Assembly: GCF_013385635.1 (NCBI RefSeq)
Contig: NZ_JACAPR010000001.1
Span: 186,001 to 250,000 of the forward strand
Source: Pseudomonas gingeri
GTDB lineage: Bacteria > Pseudomonadota > Gammaproteobacteria > Pseudomonadales > Pseudomonadaceae
Length of the DNA: 64,000 nt
Direction: 5' to 3'
Position 1 is the stretch's first letter, and each line of letters starts with the position of its first letter. The notes beneath the pieces were generated by a model. That model did not search any database. It was not told where the DNA came from and saw nothing but the letters and a program-made list of their open reading frames with translations. This document shows, piece by piece, positions 54,695 through 63,678 of the stretch. The translations under genes and the position numbers were made by a program.

Positions 54695-55729
54695 ATGGAT
54701 ATCACCGAGCTGCTGGCCTTTAGCGCCAAACAGGGCGCGTCGGACTTGCACCTCTCGGCCGGGCTGCCGCCGATGATCCGTGTCGATGGTGACGTGCGCC
54801 GGATCAACCTGCCGGCGCTGGACCACAAGCAGGTCCACGACCTGATCTACGACATCATGAATGACCGCCAGCGCAAGGATTTCGAGGAGTTCCTGGAAAC
54901 CGACTTCTCCTTCGAGGTGCCGGGCGTGGCGCGCTTCCGGGTCAACGCCTTCAACCAGAACCGCGGCGCGGGAGCGGTCTTCCGGACCATTCCGTCGAAA
55001 GTCCTGACCATGAACGACCTGGGCATGGGCGAGGTGTTCCGCAAGATCACCGAGGTGCCCCGTGGACTGGTGCTGGTGACCGGGCCCACTGGCTCGGGCA
55101 AGTCGACCACCCTGGCGGCGATGATCGACTACCTGAACAACAACAAGCATCACCATATCCTGACCATCGAGGACCCGATCGAATTCGTCCACGAGTCGAA
55201 GAAGTGCCTGGTCAACCAGCGCGAAGTGCACCGCGACACCCAGAGTTTCTCCGCCGCCCTGCGTTCGGCCCTGCGCGAAGACCCGGATGTCATCCTGGTG
55301 GGCGAGATGCGCGACCTGGAAACCATCCGCCTGGCCCTCACCGCCGCCGAAACCGGCCACCTGGTGTTCGGTACGCTGCACACCACTTCCGCGGCGAAGA
55401 CCATCGACCGGGTGGTCGACGTGTTCCCGGCGGAGGAGAAATCCATGGTCCGCTCGATGCTCTCCGAATCCCTGCAGGCGGTGATTTCCCAGAGTCTGCT
55501 GAAAAAGGTCGGCGGTGGACGGGTCGCGGCCCATGAGATCATGCTCGGCACCCCGGCGATCCGTAACCTGATCCGCGAGGACAAGGTGGCGCAGATGTAT
55601 TCGTCGATCCAGACCGGCGGCTCCCTCGGTATGCAGACCCTGGATATGTGCCTCAAGGATCTGTTGGCCAAGGGCCTGATCACCCGTGATAACGCCCGCG
55701 AGAAGGCGAAGATTCCCGACAACTTCTAG
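54695..55729 (+). CDS. pilT: twitching motility ATPase PilT
   Basis: A 344-residue hexameric ATPase that powers type IV pilus retraction. The N-terminal PAS-like half starts MDITELLAFSAKQGASDLHLS. The ATPase has Walker A GPTGSGKST near residue 130, the Asp box (TIEDPIEF), Walker B (DVILVGEMRD) and the His box (ETGHLVFGTLHT). The C-terminus includes AIRNLIREDK, the AIRNLIRE motif typical of PilT. Length equals the P. aeruginosa protein. Confidence 0.97.
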   Translation: MDITELLAFSAKQGASDLHLSAGLPPMIRVDGDVRRINLPALDHKQVHDLIYDIMNDRQRKDFEEFLETDFSFEVPGVARFRVNAFNQNRGAGAVFRTIPSKVLTMNDLGMGEVFRKITEVPRGLVLVTGPTGSGKSTTLAAMIDYLNNNKHHHILTIEDPIEFVHESKKCLVNQREVHRDTQSFSAALRSALREDPDVILVGEMRDLETIRLALTAAETGHLVFGTLHTTSAAKTIDRVVDVFPAEEKSMVRSMLSESLQAVISQSLLKKVGGGRVAAHEIMLGTPAIRNLIREDKVAQMYSSIQTGGSLGMQTLDMCLKDLLAKGLITRDNAREKAKIPDNF

Positions 55730-55795
55730 GGCCCAAAGACGCTGGAGCTTCTACGCTGTCACACAGGTAATGCCTGAACTGACGCGGAGAAGCTC

Positions 55796-56902
55796 ATGGA
55801 GTTCGAGAAACTGCTGCGCCTGATGGTGGAGAAGGGCGGTTCCGACCTGTTCATCACCCCGGGTCTGCCGCCGTCGCTGAAGGTCAACGGCCAGATCCTG
55901 CCGGTGACCCGCACCCCGCTGACCCAGGAACAGACCCACGACGCGGTGTTCGGACTGATGAGCGAGCGCCAGAAGCTCGACTTCACCCACCTGCACGAAT
56001 GCAACTTCGCCATTCATCCCAAGGGCATCGGCCGCTTCCGCGTCAGTGCCTTCTATCAGCGCAACCAGCCGGGCATGGTGCTGCGGCGTATCGAGACACA
56101 GATTCCGCAGCTGGCCGACCTGAAGTTGCCGGAGATCATCGAGCAACTGGCACTGCTCAAGCGCGGGCTGGTGATGTTCGTCGGGGCCACCGGTACCGGC
56201 AAGTCGACGTCCCTGGCGGCGATGATCGGCCACCGCAACCAGCAGGGCAGCGGGCATATCGTCACGGTGGAGGACCCGATCGAGTTTATCCATGAGCACC
56301 AGAACTGCATCATTACCCAGCGCGAAGTGGGCATCGATACCGATTCCTACGAAGTGGCGCTGAAAAACACCCTGCGCCAGGCGCCGGACCTGATCATGAT
56401 CGGTGAAGTGCGCAGCCGCGAAACCATGGGCCATGCCCTGGCCTTCGCGGAAACCGGGCATCTGTGCCTGGCAACCCTGCACGCCCCGAATGCCGACCAG
56501 GCGCTGGAGCGGATCATCAACTTCTTCCCGGTGGACCGGCATCCGCAGATCTGGATGGAGTTGTCACTCAATCTGCGCGCAATCGTCGCCCAGCAGTTGA
56601 TCCCGACCCGGGATGGCAGCGGAAGGCGGGCGGTGGTGGAAGTGCTGCTGAATACGCCGCTGATGGCCGACCTGATTCGCAAGGGCGAGATCAAGGAACT
56701 CAAGTCGCTGATGAAGCGCTCCACCGAGCAGGGCATGCAGACCCTGGACCAGGCGTTGTACGTGTTGTACCAGGAAGGCGCGATCAGCTACCGCGATGCC
56801 CTGGCCTATGCCGATTCGGCCAATGACCTGCGGTTGATGATCAAGCTGGAGAAGGGGGCTGGCGCGGAAGGGGCGGCTGACTTGAGCCTGAATCCGGAGT
56901 AA
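55796..56902 (+). CDS. pilU: PilT-dependent retraction ATPase PilU
   Basis: A 368-residue PilT paralogue that aids pilus retraction. It starts MEFEKLLRLMVEKGGSDLFI and has Walker A GATGTGKST, VEDPIEFIHEH, LIMIGEVRSRETM and ETGHLCLATLHA. It lacks the AIRNLIRE motif (PLMADLIRKGE instead), as in PilU. It follows pilT by 66 bases, so the two form the usual pair. Confidence 0.96.
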   Translation: MEFEKLLRLMVEKGGSDLFITPGLPPSLKVNGQILPVTRTPLTQEQTHDAVFGLMSERQKLDFTHLHECNFAIHPKGIGRFRVSAFYQRNQPGMVLRRIETQIPQLADLKLPEIIEQLALLKRGLVMFVGATGTGKSTSLAAMIGHRNQQGSGHIVTVEDPIEFIHEHQNCIITQREVGIDTDSYEVALKNTLRQAPDLIMIGEVRSRETMGHALAFAETGHLCLATLHAPNADQALERIINFFPVDRHPQIWMELSLNLRAIVAQQLIPTRDGSGRRAVVEVLLNTPLMADLIRKGEIKELKSLMKRSTEQGMQTLDQALYVLYQEGAISYRDALAYADSANDLRLMIKLEKGAGAEGAADLSLNPE

Positions 56903-56924
56903 ACGGGAGGGTGAAGGACTCTAC

Positions 56925-57058
56925 TTGTGGCGAGCGGGCTTGCCCGCGCTGGGTTGCGAAGCAACCCTGAAATCTGTGCCCGCGGAGTATCCGACGTATC
57001 TCGATGGCTGGTTTACGACTGCTTCGCAGCCGAGCGCGGGCAAGTCCGCTCGCCACAA
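56925..57058. repeat. long REP-like inverted pair
   Basis: TTGTGGCGAGCGGGCTTGCCCGCGCTGG-type unit faces its complement (CCGAGCGCGGGCAAG...CTCGCCACAA), with inner GGTTGCGAAGCAACC and GACTGCTTCGCAGCC stems. It spans the gap between the convergent pilU and NlpC/P60 genes. Confidence 0.78.
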
Positions 57059-57088
57059 CAAGCCCGCTCGGCAACCTCAGCGGTCAGA

Positions 57089-57745
57089 TCAGCGCTGAAC
57101 AACCCGCAGGTGGCTGTTCTGTTCTTTCGGAATCACCCGCTTGGCGATTGCGTAGTGGCTGTCCCAGTAGGGTTTCTTCAGGGTGTCGATGGTCACGGCC
57201 TTGCCGCGACGCGGGGCATGGATAAACCGGTCATTGCCCAGGTAGATGGCGACGTGGTTGACCTTGCGGCTCTTGATGTTGAAGAACAGCAGATCGCCCG
57301 GTTTCAGGTCCTTGCGGTCGACTTTCTGCCCGTGGCCGGCGGCCATGGCGTTGGATGTACGCGGCAGATCGCCGGCGGCGACGCCGTTGAAGGCATACTT
57401 GACCAGGCCACTGCAGTCGAAGCCCTTGCTCGGGCTGCTGCCGCCCCAGCGATAAGGCGTGCCCAGCACGTTCACCGCGCGGCTCAGCACGGCGCTGCTC
57501 TGCTTGGCGTTCGGTGCACCGGCGACAGCCGTGGTGACCACGCTGTGCTTCACTTTGAGCGAGCTGTTGTGCTTGCCTGGGTGCTTGCTGGTTGGAACGG
57601 TGATCTCGGACAGTTTGGCAACGGTTGCAGGTGACTTTGCGGTATGACCGTTGATGGATGGAAGACGTTGCTCACGATTGGTGGCGTGGGCGGCCAGTGG
57701 CATCAGAAGGCAAATGGTCAGCCATGTCTTGAAAAATGGTCGCAT
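57089..57745 (-). CDS. NlpC/P60-family peptidoglycan endopeptidase
   Basis: A 218-residue exported cell-wall hydrolase. A signal peptide covers about residues 1-21 (WLTICLLMPLAAHA), a Ser/Thr/Lys-rich linker follows, and the NlpC/P60 domain starts near 85. Catalytic Cys111 is in FDCSGLVKYAF, His164 in NHVAIYLG, with a third polar residue at His176 (FIHAPR). It would cut peptide cross-bridges in the periplasm. ATG 57745 (MRPFFKTW) directly precedes the signal peptide. Confidence 0.88.
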   Translation of the reverse strand: MRPFFKTWLTICLLMPLAAHATNREQRLPSINGHTAKSPATVAKLSEITVPTSKHPGKHNSSLKVKHSVVTTAVAGAPNAKQSSAVLSRAVNVLGTPYRWGGSSPSKGFDCSGLVKYAFNGVAAGDLPRTSNAMAAGHGQKVDRKDLKPGDLLFFNIKSRKVNHVAIYLGNDRFIHAPRRGKAVTIDTLKKPYWDSHYAIAKRVIPKEQNSHLRVVQR

Positions 57746-57996
57746 TAGGCAAGGCTCATATGGGTTAGCGCGCAACTTTATAACAGCTTTTTGGTCATTT
57801 CCGAGGCCGTTTGTCGATTCTATACAGGGGTCAAAACCGCTCCGGGACAGCGAAAAGAGACTCATGGGTCACGTGCAGGTCAGGCCCCACAAGGCTTTCA
57901 GCGATTTTCGGCAAGAGTTTGTTACATGTTTTGAGACAGTAAAAAAGTCACACGAAATGACGAAAAATTTATCTATCGGGCTCAGAGAGGTCGTTC

Positions 57997-58416
57997 ATGA
58001 ACAGCTATCGGCAAGATGGCACACCGGCTAGTACCCATAATGTTTTACTCGGGTATTTGCTGTGGATTTTCGGTTTTACCGGTTCTCACCGCTTCTATTA
58101 CGGCAAGCCGATCACCGGCACGATCTGGTTTTGTACCCTGGGGCTCCTCGGGATCGGCTGGCTGATCGACGTGTTCCTGATTCCGGGCATGGATCGTGAA
58201 GCCGACCTGCGGTTTACCCCGGGGCCACTCGACTACAACGTCGCCTGGTTGCTGCTGACCTTCCTCGGCCTCCTGGGCGTGCACCGGATGTACCAGGGCA
58301 AATGGCTGACCGGGCTGCTTTATCTGGTGACGGGTGGGCTGCTGGGGTTGGGCGTGCTGTATGACTTCTGGACGTTGAATGACCAGATATCGCTGAAGAA
58401 CAGCGGGCGGGGCTGA
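57997..58416 (+). CDS. TM2-domain membrane protein
   Basis: A 139-residue protein with two TM2-type units. The first is LLGYLLWIFGFTGSHRFYYGKPITGTIWF and the second LLTFLGLLGVHRMYQGKWLTGLLY; each carries the GxHRxY..K signature and is followed by a LLGIGWLIDVFLIP / LLGLGVLYDFWTL helix. About four membrane segments result. TM2 proteins have no settled bacterial function. The 251-bp upstream gap is AT-rich and holds the divergent promoters. Confidence 0.85.
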   Translation: MNSYRQDGTPASTHNVLLGYLLWIFGFTGSHRFYYGKPITGTIWFCTLGLLGIGWLIDVFLIPGMDREADLRFTPGPLDYNVAWLLLTFLGLLGVHRMYQGKWLTGLLYLVTGGLLGLGVLYDFWTLNDQISLKNSGRG

Positions 58417-58428
58417 GACCGCCGCACA

Positions 58429-58459
58429 GATCGTTCCCACGCCGAGCGTGGGAACGATC
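58429..58459. repeat. minimal GATCGTTCCCACG palindrome
   Basis: A 31-bp perfect palindrome of the two element ends, GATCGTTCCCACG and CGTGGGAACGATC, around CCGAG. It is the smallest member of the family at 18082, 31496 and 32533, and lies between the convergent TM2 and pyrC' genes. Confidence 0.8.
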
Positions 58460-58488
58460 GACCTTTGTGCCGCAGCGCTGCTGCGGTG

Positions 58489-59760
58489 TCAGGCCTGGTG
58501 GGTGATCCGTCCGTCCATCAGCGTGTAGCGCACTGTTCCCGGCAACGCGTGGCCGATGAACGGGCAGTTCTCGCCACGGGACAGCCAGTGCTCGCCGGCC
58601 ACGGTCGACGTACTTGGGTCGAACAGCACCAGGTCCGCCGCCGCCCCCACCGCCAGCTTGCCCGCCGGCAGGCGCAGGGCGTCGGCCGGGCCGGCGCTCA
58701 GGCGCGCGAGCAGGGTCGGCAGGTCCAGCAGGCCATCCTCAACCAGGGTCAACGCCAGCGGCAGCAGCAGCTCGACGCTGCTGATCCCCGGCTCGGTCGC
58801 GCCGAACGGTGCCAGCTTGGCGTCGCGCTCATGGGGCTGGTGATGGCTGGAAATCGCCTGGACCACCCCGGATTTCACCGCTTCACGCAGGCCGTCGCGG
58901 TCGGCGCGGGTGCGCAGCGGCGGTTGCACGTGATAGAGGCTGGAGAAATCGATCAGCGCTTCGTCGGTCAGGATCAACTGGTACAGCGCCACATCGGCGG
59001 TGACCCGCAGGCCTCGTGCCTGTGCCTGGGCGATCAGCGCCACGCCGCGGGCGCTGGTCAGCTGGCTGAAGTGCGCGCGTACGCCGGTCTGTTCCACCAG
59101 TAGCAGGTCGCGGGCCAGGGCCACGGTTTCCGCGGTTTCCGGGATGCCCGGCAAGCCGAGGAAGCTGGCGGTCGCGCCTTCGTGGGCCAGGCCGCCTTCG
59201 GCCAGGTCATGGTCCTGGGAGTGGAATACCACCGTCAGGTCGAAGGTTGCCGCGTAATCCAGCGCGCGGCACAGGGTGCGGCTGTTGCGGAAACTGTCCA
59301 GGCCGTTGCCGAAGGCCACGCAACCGGCGTCACGCAGGGCAACCAGTTCGGCCAGTTGCTCGCCGTCGAGGCCCTTGCTCAGCGCGCCGATCGGGAACAC
59401 CTTGGTGTTGCCGGCCTCGCGGGCGCGGTCGAGGATCAACTCGGCCACCGCCGAGGTGTCCAGCACCGGTCTGGTCCGTGGCGGACAGCACAGGCTGGTG
59501 ACACCGCCGGCGGCGGCGGCGCGGGTTTCGCTGGCGATGCTACCTTTGCGGCTGTAGCCCGGCTCGCGCAGGGCGACGTTGAGGTCCACCAGCCCGGGGG
59601 CGGCGACCAGGCCGTTGGCGTCGATGGTTTCACTGGCGGCGAAACCCGCCGGGGCGGCGCCGATGGCAATGATCTTGCCGGCTTCCAGGTGCAGATCGAT
59701 AACTTGATCCAGGCCACTGCTTGGATCGATGACGCGGGCGCCGAGAATGCTGAGCTTCAC
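58489..59760 (-). CDS. pyrC': dihydroorotase-like protein PyrC', catalytically inactive
   Basis: A 423-residue dihydroorotase homologue. The metal motif DxHxHxR reads D59-L-N61-V-A63-L-R65, so both histidines are replaced (Asn61, Ala63), and later metal ligands are also altered. Such pyrC' (pyrX) proteins in Pseudomonas are needed structurally to hold aspartate transcarbamoylase in its large holoenzyme; active dihydroorotase is encoded elsewhere. Its start overlaps the pyrB stop by four bases, in line with a stoichiometric complex. Confidence 0.92.
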   Translation of the reverse strand: MKLSILGARVIDPSSGLDQVIDLHLEAGKIIAIGAAPAGFAASETIDANGLVAAPGLVDLNVALREPGYSRKGSIASETRAAAAGGVTSLCCPPRTRPVLDTSAVAELILDRAREAGNTKVFPIGALSKGLDGEQLAELVALRDAGCVAFGNGLDSFRNSRTLCRALDYAATFDLTVVFHSQDHDLAEGGLAHEGATASFLGLPGIPETAETVALARDLLLVEQTGVRAHFSQLTSARGVALIAQAQARGLRVTADVALYQLILTDEALIDFSSLYHVQPPLRTRADRDGLREAVKSGVVQAISSHHQPHERDAKLAPFGATEPGISSVELLLPLALTLVEDGLLDLPTLLARLSAGPADALRLPAGKLAVGAAADLVLFDPSTSTVAGEHWLSRGENCPFIGHALPGTVRYTLMDGRITHQA

Positions 59761-60761
59761 TGGGCGTTCTCCTGCTCGAATTGGCGCTGGGCGGTTTGCC
59801 CGCTCATGGCCATGGACAGCACGGCCATGCGCACGGCGATACCGTAGGTGACTTGATTGAGGATGACCGAGCGCGGGCCGTCGGCCACCGCCGACTCGAT
59901 TTCCACGCCGCGGTTGATCGGGCCAGGGTGCATCACGATGGCATCCGGCTTGGCCCCGGCGAGGCGCGCGGTGGTCAGGCCGAACAGGCGGTAGAACTCG
60001 CCTTCACTGGGTAGCAGGCCGCCGGTCATGCGTTCACGCTGCAGGCGCAGCATGATCACCACGTCGACATCCTTCAGGCCTTCGGCCAGGTCGGTGTAGA
60101 CCTTCACACCGTATTGCTCGATACCGATCGGCAGCAGGGTTTTCGGCGCGATCACGCGGATATCCGGACAGCCCAGGGTCTTCAGCGCGAGCATGTTCGA
60201 GCGCGCGACCCGCGAGTGCAGGATGTCGCCGACAATCGCCACGGAGAGGTTTTCGAAGCCGCCCTTGTGGCGACGGATGGTCAGCATGTCGAGCATGCCC
60301 TGGGTCGGGTGGGCATGGCGGCCGTCGCCGCCGTTGATGATCGCCACCTGCGGGCAGACGTGCTCGGCGATGAAGTGCGCGGCGCCGGAGTCGCCGTGGC
60401 GCACCACGAACATGTCGGCGGCCATGGCTTCGAGGTTGCGCAGCGTGTCGAGCAGGGTTTCGCCCTTGCTCGCCGACGAGGTCGACACGTTCAGGGTGAT
60501 CACGTCCGCCGACAGCCGCTGGGCCGCCAGTTCGAAGGTGGTGCGGGTGCGGGTGGAGTTCTCGAAGAACACGTTGCACACGGTCTTGCCGCGCAGCAGC
60601 GGGACTTTCTTCACCGCCCGGGCGCCGACCTCGAGGAAGGAATCGGCGGTATCGAGGATCTCGGTCAGCAGCTCGCGGCGCAAACCGTCAAGCGACAGGA
60701 AGTGGCGCAGCTGGCCCTGATCATTGAGCTGCAGGGGGCGCTTGGCGTCTGGAGGCGTCAT
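59757..60761 (-). CDS. pyrB: aspartate carbamoyltransferase catalytic chain
   Basis: A 334-residue enzyme that commits carbamoyl phosphate and aspartate to pyrimidine synthesis. The carbamoyl-phosphate motif [13 protein letters not shown] is near residue 68, [14 protein letters not shown] near 145, LRLQRERM near 245 and [12 protein letters not shown] near 285. The N-terminus is extended by about 15 residues, as in the Pseudomonas class A enzyme where it binds nucleotide effectors. It is linked to pyrC' and pyrR. Confidence 0.96.
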   Translation of the reverse strand: MTPPDAKRPLQLNDQGQLRHFLSLDGLRRELLTEILDTADSFLEVGARAVKKVPLLRGKTVCNVFFENSTRTRTTFELAAQRLSADVITLNVSTSSASKGETLLDTLRNLEAMAADMFVVRHGDSGAAHFIAEHVCPQVAIINGGDGRHAHPTQGMLDMLTIRRHKGGFENLSVAIVGDILHSRVARSNMLALKTLGCPDIRVIAPKTLLPIGIEQYGVKVYTDLAEGLKDVDVVIMLRLQRERMTGGLLPSEGEFYRLFGLTTARLAGAKPDAIVMHPGPINRGVEIESAVADGPRSVILNQVTYGIAVRMAVLSMAMSGQTAQRQFEQENAQ

Positions 60762-60784
60762 CGCAAGGGACTCTTTTTAAGTGC

Positions 60785-61291
60785 TTAAAGGGCCAGGTCT
60801 TGAAGTTCAAGTTGGAGCGGTGCGGGGCCGGACAATTTTACCCGTTCCGTGGGCGCCAGTGACAGGGTCGCGCCCACCACATTCGGCCGGATCGGCAGCT
60901 CGGCGGCGTCCAGGTCCAGCAGGCAGACCAGGGTCACGCTGGCCGGGCGGCCATAGTCGAACAGTTCGTTGAGGGCGGCGCGGATGGTGCGGCCGCTCAT
61001 CAATACGTCGTCGATCAGCACCAGGTGCTGGCCTTCGATCTCGAACGGCAGCTCGGAAGGACGCACCTGCGGATGCAGGCCGTTCTGGCTGAAGTCGTCG
61101 CGGTAGAAGGAGACGTCCAGGGTGCCCAGCGGCGAATCGCTGTCCAGCGCCTTGAGCAACGCCTGCGCGACCCACACGCCGCCGGTGCGGATGCCGATAT
61201 AGCGCGGGGTGTCTATGCCACGCTGTTGCAGGTGGGCCTTGAGGCGGATGGCCATCTGGTCGATCAGTTCGGCGGGATTGGGCAGGCTCAT
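60785..61291 (-). CDS. pyrR: bifunctional PyrR-type regulator/uracil phosphoribosyltransferase
   Basis: A 168-residue phosphoribosyltransferase-fold protein. [14 protein letters not shown] and [20 protein letters not shown] (PRPP loop) are present. In firmicutes PyrR is an RNA-binding attenuation protein; in Pseudomonas its regulatory role in pyrimidine synthesis is less defined. ATG 61291 (MSLPNPAEL) is used. It is the first gene of the pyrR-pyrB-pyrC' unit on the minus strand. Confidence 0.93.
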   Translation of the reverse strand: MSLPNPAELIDQMAIRLKAHLQQRGIDTPRYIGIRTGGVWVAQALLKALDSDSPLGTLDVSFYRDDFSQNGLHPQVRPSELPFEIEGQHLVLIDDVLMSGRTIRAALNELFDYGRPASVTLVCLLDLDAAELPIRPNVVGATLSLAPTERVKLSGPAPLQLELQDLAL

Positions 61292-61359
61292 GGTGGCTCC
61301 TTCAAGGGCCCCGCCCGGCAAGCGCGGCGGGGGCTGAAACGGTGGGGCGTGAAACGCCT

Positions 61360-61800
61360 TCAGGATTCGGGGGGTGCAGGGTTTTCTTCGATCCAGCTTT
61401 GCAGCAGCAGCCTGGCGGCGATGGCGTCCACCGGGTTGTCGCGATAGGTGCCTTTCTGCCCGCCCCTGGCCATGCGTTCGCCCTTGGCCTCGAAGGTGGT
61501 CAGGCGTTCATCCTGGGTGAAGAACGGCACGTTGTAGCGACCGTTGAGCCGGCGGGCGAATTTTTCCGCCCGGGCGCACATCTCGCTGGGGGTGCCGTCC
61601 ATGTTCAGGGGCAGGCCGACCACCACGGCGTCGGGTTTCCACTCCTTGATCAGGGCTTCGACCTGATTCCAGTCGGGAATGCCGTTCTGCGCCTTGAGGG
61701 TACACAGCTCGCGGGCCTGGCCGGTGATCATCTGGCCGACGGCGACGCCGATCTGCCGGGTCCCGTAGTCGAAGCCCAGCAGCAGGCGGATAGTGGCCAT
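61360..61800 (-). CDS. ruvX: RuvX/YqgF-family putative Holliday junction resolvase
   Basis: A 146-residue RNase H-like protein. [18 protein letters not shown] carries the first acidic residue, [16 protein letters not shown] the second region, [13 protein letters not shown] the third, and [14 protein letters not shown] the last Asp. YqgF proteins are implicated in 16S rRNA maturation and pre-resolvase activity. Its start shares one base with the algH stop (TGATG). Confidence 0.94.
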   Translation of the reverse strand: MATIRLLLGFDYGTRQIGVAVGQMITGQARELCTLKAQNGIPDWNQVEALIKEWKPDAVVVGLPLNMDGTPSEMCARAEKFARRLNGRYNVPFFTQDERLTTFEAKGERMARGGQKGTYRDNPVDAIAARLLLQSWIEENPAPPES

Positions 61801-62369
61801 CAGGCGTGGCCCGCCTGGCTGGTGAGCAGGCTGAGGTTGACGCCCAGCTGGGCGGCGGCGGCGGCCAGGCGGGCATCGCTGTCGGTTTCGAAGAGGATGT
61901 CCGGCGAGAACGGGCAGGTCAGCCAGGCGTTGTCGGCCAGTTCGGCTTCCAGTTGCCCGGCCTCCCAGCCGGCGTAGCCGAGGGCGATCAGGCTGCGTTC
62001 CGGGCCGATGCCGTCGGCGATGGCGAACAGCACGTCCTGGGACGTCGACAGCGCCAGGCCTTCGAGTTCGACGGTGGCCTGGTAGGTCTTGCCGATCGGA
62101 TGCAGGACAAAGCCGCGATCGGTCTGCACCGGGCCGCCGGAGTAGATCGGCACATGCTGGCAGAGTCCGGGCGGATCGATGTCCGGGCGCAACTGTTCGA
62201 GGATATCGGCCAGGTTCAGCGATTGCGGGCGGTTGATAACCAGTCCCATGGCACCGTTCGCGGTGTGCTCGACGATATAGGTCAAGGTCTGCGCGAAATT
62301 CGGGTCGGCCATATGCGGCATGGCGATCAGGAAGTGATGCTTGAGGTAAGTCGGGGTGAGGTTTTTCAT
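61800..62369 (-). CDS. algH: AlgH/YqgE-family protein
   Basis: A 189-residue YqgE/AlgH protein. KHHFLIAMPHMADPNFAQTL opens the domain, followed by GAMGLVINRP and YSGGPVQTDRGFVLHP. AlgH influences alginate and virulence factor production in Pseudomonas; its biochemical action is not known. ATG 62369 (MKNLTPTY) is the family start; the longer frame adds 12 unlikely residues. It is coupled to ruvX. Confidence 0.94.
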   Translation of the reverse strand: MKNLTPTYLKHHFLIAMPHMADPNFAQTLTYIVEHTANGAMGLVINRPQSLNLADILEQLRPDIDPPGLCQHVPIYSGGPVQTDRGFVLHPIGKTYQATVELEGLALSTSQDVLFAIADGIGPERSLIALGYAGWEAGQLEAELADNAWLTCPFSPDILFETDSDARLAAAAAQLGVNLSLLTSQAGHA

Positions 62370-62517
62370 GAGCCCTAGTGTGGCGTTGGGCGGGCAAGCT
62401 GACAAGCTGAGGATGATGCAGGCGTCTCAATGTGTGACACGCGTTGTGGGGACGGGGCTGTGTGGGAGGACTTGTGTGGATAGGGGCTGCTTGGGAGGGG
62501 CTGTGTAGGAGGGTCTG

Positions 62518-62589
62518 GGTGGGAGGGGGCTTGCCCCCGAAGGCGTCCTTGAGGGCGGCAAGAGCTTCGGGGGCAAGCCCCCTCCCACA
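62518..62589. repeat. REP pair
   Basis: GTGGGAGGGGGCTTGCCCCCGAAG and its complement CTTCGGGGGCAAGCCCCCTCCCAC face each other in the 332-bp gap between algH and the TonB-like gene. The bases 62440-62517 on its left hold G-rich degenerate copies of its tail (such as GTGTGGGAGGAC). Confidence 0.8.
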
Positions 62590-62698
62590 GGTTCTCCTGC
62601 AAGCTCTCCACAGGCTCTCCTGCAGGTTCTCCTGCAAGCTCTCCCACAGGTTCTCCTGCAAACTCTCCCACAAGTTCTCCTGCAAGTTTCCTCACAGG
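62585..62698. repeat. degenerate 24-bp tandem repeat
   Basis: About four to five units of CACAGGTTCTCCTGCAAGCT-type sequence plus CTCC, some full (24 bases) and one shortened to about 15, run from the REP pair to the stop of the TonB-like gene. As the period is a multiple of three, every frame stays open, which creates spurious repeat-peptide ORFs. Confidence 0.75.
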
Positions 62699-62701
62699 GT
62701 T

Positions 62702-63601
62702 TCAGTTGCTGGACAGCTTGTCTCCCCGGGCAAAACGCCAGGTGCGGATGATTTCCAGGCGGTCGATGTCCGACAGGTCGCCGGTAAAGGGCGCGAAGGG
62801 CGCCGCCAGGCGCACGATGCGCTGGGCCGCCTGGTCCAGCAGGGGTTGCCCGGACGACTCCAGCACCAGCACCTCATACAGCGAACCGTCGTGGTTGATC
62901 GAGACCATCAGCCGCAGGTTGCCGTAGATCTGCTGGCGCCGGGCTTCCTCGGGATAGTTGAGGTTGCCGATCCGCTCGACCTTCTTGCGCCACTCGTCCT
63001 TGTACCAGGCGCCCTTGTCGCGCATGGTCGAGGCCGCGCTGAGGCGATGGATGCGCGGGCGTTTGGCGTACAGTTGCTGCTCCTTGGCCAGTTCCGCTTC
63101 CAGGCTGGCGATATCGCTGGACAGCTGCGAGCTGTCGAACGTCGGCACCTCGGCCTTGGGCACGACTTCGGCCTTGGTTTCCTCGCGCCGGGTGACGGTT
63201 TTCTTCGGCTTTGACGCCACGGTGGCGACCGCGGCCTTGGGCGCCGCTTCCTTGACTTCCTGCTTGACCGGTGGGGGCGGGGTCACTTTATTGACGATGT
63301 TGTCCTGGAAGGGCGCGACCTCGGTGGTGGTGGGGATCGCCTTTTTATCCAGGGTGCCGCTGCCCTGCTGGTTCTCCTGGGCGATGAAGTCGGCCTTGGC
63401 CGGCTTGGTTTCGCTCTTGAAGGTGGCCAGGGTGATTTCCAGGGTCCTGCTGATCTGCTTGGGTTCGACGAAGCTGAAGCCGATGCCGAGAATCAGTGCC
63501 AGGTGGATCAGGGCGGCGAGAAACAGGGTAAAACCGAGCCGATCGGCCGGGCGCACGCCGGTGCGGGAGAGTTCGGGGGGCAGATCGGCGGGGAGTGTCA
63601 T
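62702..63601 (-). CDS. tonB3: TonB-family energy transducer (TonB3-like)
   Basis: A 299-residue TonB protein. One N-terminal membrane anchor (about residues 22-43), a Lys/Pro/Ala/Val-rich periplasmic linker (VTPPPPVKQEVKEAAPKAAV) and a C-terminal TonB domain (LNYPEEARRQQIYGNLRLMV, ending in EIIRTWRF) are seen. Position next to gshB and algH corresponds to TonB3 of P. aeruginosa, which affects twitching motility and pilus assembly; that function here is inferred. Confidence 0.86.
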   Translation of the reverse strand: MTLPADLPPELSRTGVRPADRLGFTLFLAALIHLALILGIGFSFVEPKQISRTLEITLATFKSETKPAKADFIAQENQQGSGTLDKKAIPTTTEVAPFQDNIVNKVTPPPPVKQEVKEAAPKAAVATVASKPKKTVTRREETKAEVVPKAEVPTFDSSQLSSDIASLEAELAKEQQLYAKRPRIHRLSAASTMRDKGAWYKDEWRKKVERIGNLNYPEEARRQQIYGNLRLMVSINHDGSLYEVLVLESSGQPLLDQAAQRIVRLAAPFAPFTGDLSDIDRLEIIRTWRFARGDKLSSN

Positions 63602-63678
63602 GACCAGAAAACCAACATCACGCGTATCAGAGGCGATGCATGATAACGCAATGTTGGTTTCATCTCGGCTGTTCTACA

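Noticed and set aside
61360..62685. 441-codon frame with QENLWESL octapeptide repeats ahead of RuvX
   Set aside because: The repeat is the 24-bp DNA tandem array read in frame, and the middle is the antisense-free shadow of algH; only the part from 61800 is RuvX.
62585..62698. CRISPR-like array
   Set aside because: Units are contiguous and degenerate with no unique spacers and no cas genes nearby.
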